A stretch of DNA of 38,938 bases from positions 1 to 38,938 of the forward strand of contig JAEZZV010000178.1 of assembly GCA_023418375.1 (NCBI GenBank). The letters run 5' to 3'. Position 1 is the stretch's first letter. Every line of letters begins with the position of its first letter. Under the pieces are notes generated by a model. That model was not told where the DNA came from. It saw nothing but the letters and a program-made list of their open reading frames with translations, and made no database searches. Source of the DNA: Actinomycetes bacterium. Its GTDB lineage: Bacteria > Actinomycetota > Actinomycetes > Actinomycetales > Cellulomonadaceae. This document shows positions 37,430 through 38,938 of the stretch, one piece after another. The translations under genes were made by a program, and so were the position numbers.

Positions 37430-38784
37430 CGGTGCACCCGCTGGACCCGCACGTCTGGCCCGCTGGTGCCCGGCGGGGGGACGACGGCGCCCTGAGCGTC
37501 GCCGGGGTGGACCTGCGGGACCTCGCGGCCGAGCACGGCACGCCCGCCTACGTCCTCGACGAGGCCGACTTCCGAGCCCGCGCCCGAGCCTTCCGCGAGG
37601 CCTTCGAGCGCGCGTTCGGGGCGCGCGGCGCGGGCGTCGACGTCTACTACGCGGGCAAGGCGTTCCTGTCGGTCGCGGTCGCGCGCTGGGCGCACGAGGA
37701 GGGCCTGCGGATCGACACCTCGACCGGGGGCGAGCTCGCCGTCGCGCTGCGCGCGGGCGTCCCGGGCGCCGACATCGGCCTGCACGGCAACAACAAGTCC
37801 GACGCCGAGATCGACCGGGCGCTCGCGGCCGGCGTCGGGCGGATCGTCGTCGACTCCCTGGGCGAGGTGGACCGCGTCGCTGACGCCGCCGCCCGCGCGG
37901 GTGTGCGGGCGCCCGTGATGGTCCGGCTGACGACCGGCGTCCACGCGGGTGGCCACGAGTTCATCGCCACGGCGCACGAGGACCAGAAGTTCGGTCTGTC
38001 CGTGGCCGGTGGCGCCGCCAGCCCGGCGATGGCCGCCCTGCGCGCCGTGCTCGCGAGGCCCGAGCTCGAGCTCGTGGGCGTGCACTCGCACATCGGCTCA
38101 CAGATCCTCGACCCCTCCGGGTTCGAGGCGGCCGCGCGCCGCGTGCTCGAGCTGCGCGCGGCACTGGCCGCCGAGACGGGGCACCTGCTGCCCGAGGTCG
38201 ACCTCGGCGGCGGCTTCGGCATCGCCTACCTACCCGGCGAGGTCCCGCTGGAGCCCGGTCGCGTCGCGAAGGACCTGGCCGGCGTCGTCGACGGCGCGTG
38301 CGCCGAGCTCGGCACGCCGCTGCCGCGCATCTCCATCGAGCCGGGCCGGGCGATCGTCGGGCCCACCACGCTCACGCTCTACCGCGTCGGCACCGTCAAG
38401 CCGGTGACGCTCGAGGACGGCGGCACGCGCACCTACGTCTCGGTCGACGGCGGCATGAGCGACAACCTGCGCCCGGCGCTCTACGGCGCCCGGTACACCG
38501 CCGCGCTCGCCTCGCGCGCCGGCAGCGCCGCCACGGTCCTGGCACGCGTCGTCGGCAAGCACTGCGAGTCCGGCGACGTCGTCGTGCACGACGTCGACCT
38601 GCCCGACGACGTCGCTCCCGGCGACCTCCTCGCCGTCCCGGCGACCGGGGCCTACGGCCGCTCGATGGCGTCCAACTACAACCACGTGCCGCGTCCGCCC
38701 GTGGTCGCCGTGCGCGACGGCGCGGCCCGCGTCATCGTGCGCCGCGAGACCGAGGACGACCTGCTCGCGCTCGACCTCGGCTGA
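37426..38784 (+). CDS. lysA: Diaminopimelate decarboxylase
   Basis: A 452-residue PLP enzyme catalysing the last step of lysine synthesis, meso-diaminopimelate to L-lysine and CO2. The alanine-racemase-like barrel has Lys78 in VYYAGKAFLS as the cofactor lysine, GLHGNNKSDAEI, VHSHIGSQI and VDLGGGFGIAY. The C-terminal domain has the substrate and dimer contacts EPGRAIVG, the Cys of KHCESGDVV and GAYGRSMASNYN. GTG 37426 is inside the argS stop (4-nt overlap). The next gene is convergent, so hom/thrC do not follow here. Confidence 0.95.
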   Translation: MTVHPLDPHVWPAGARRGDDGALSVAGVDLRDLAAEHGTPAYVLDEADFRARARAFREAFERAFGARGAGVDVYYAGKAFLSVAVARWAHEEGLRIDTSTGGELAVALRAGVPGADIGLHGNNKSDAEIDRALAAGVGRIVVDSLGEVDRVADAAARAGVRAPVMVRLTTGVHAGGHEFIATAHEDQKFGLSVAGGAASPAMAALRAVLARPELELVGVHSHIGSQILDPSGFEAAARRVLELRAALAAETGHLLPEVDLGGGFGIAYLPGEVPLEPGRVAKDLAGVVDGACAELGTPLPRISIEPGRAIVGPTTLTLYRVGTVKPVTLEDGGTRTYVSVDGGMSDNLRPALYGARYTAALASRAGSAATVLARVVGKHCESGDVVVHDVDLPDDVAPGDLLAVPATGAYGRSMASNYNHVPRPPVVAVRDGAARVIVRRETEDDLLALDLG

Positions 38785-38805
38785 CGCTCCGTCGCTGGGC
38801 CGACC

Positions 38806-38938
38806 TCAGTGGCCGCTCGGCGGGAGCCGCGACTCGAGCCATCGCCGGACCCGCGGGTCGGTGGTCAGCGAGATCGCCTTCGCCAGGGCGTCCGGATCGC
38901 CCGACAGCTCCGCCCGCGCGGCCCACGCCGGCTGGAAG
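38806..38938 (-). CDS. C-terminal end of an unidentified gene
   Basis: The last 43 codons of a minus-strand frame that begins beyond the window: FQPAWAARAELSGDPDALAK, then AISLTTDPRVRRWLESRLPP and SGH. The frame is compact and helical, and it ends 22 bp from the lysA stop, the spacing of convergent neighbours. Too short to name a family. Confidence 0.5.
   Translation of the reverse strand, partial: FQPAWAARAELSGDPDALAKAISLTTDPRVRRWLESRLPPSGH

Noticed and set aside
1..38938. CRISPR array or cas genes
   Set aside because: No regularly spaced direct repeats and no Cas-like proteins were seen; the repeats present are the four element ends.

Overview
The window is about 39 kb of very high-GC DNA with actinobacterial features. 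These include GTG starts, many leaderless promoters (a TANNNT box exactly 6-7 nt before the start codon), a BldC-type regulator, an actinobacterial-type 2-oxoglutarate decarboxylase/dehydrogenase N-terminus, and the argS-lysA gene order. The gene content best fits the Cellulomonas/Promicromonospora branch of the Micrococcales. This is inferred from gene content, not from a database search.

Region 1-14.98 kb is ordinary chromosome. It holds the 5' end of kgd (minus); a two-component system followed by a two-gene ABC exporter (minus); a tandem pair of CNNM/CorC-type membrane proteins (plus) preceded by a possible leader ORF; a VanY-like secreted peptidase converging on an aldose-1-epimerase-like gene; adhE (minus); an Hsp20 gene under a CIRCE operator; a MalY-type aminotransferase; an SRPBCC protein; and bldC behind a cyclic di-GMP-I (GEMM) riboswitch.

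Region 14,985-33,503 is accessory DNA and is the most interesting part. It reads as two tandem elements sharing the same kind of ends. Each has a left end of about 340-360 bp and a right end of exactly 205 bp, closed by a 16-19 bp terminal inverted repeat (GGCTGGTTCCGGAAAG). Element 1 (14,985-16,807) carries an IS3 remnant, a small secreted protein and a small two-helix membrane protein. Element 2 (16,813-33,503) carries a CBASS operon (HNH-SAVED effector plus CD-NTase with a C-terminal sensor), a single-polypeptide type ISP restriction-modification enzyme coupled to a HEPN-CBS-like protein, several small unknown genes, and at its right end a coupled pair. That pair is a degenerate tyrosine-recombinase-like protein and a DDE transposase with a Cys cluster. 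Five related base pairs (CGGGT, GTGGT, TGGGT) lie outside each end, and the right end abuts the 3' end of a tRNA-Arg(CCG) gene. I interpret this as a transposon-borne defence island with a non-autonomous relative beside it.

Region 33.5-38.94 kb returns to core chromosome: tRNA-Arg(CCG), a FadR-type regulator divergent from an MFS transporter, leaderless argS overlapping lysA, and the 3' end of an unidentified minus-strand gene.
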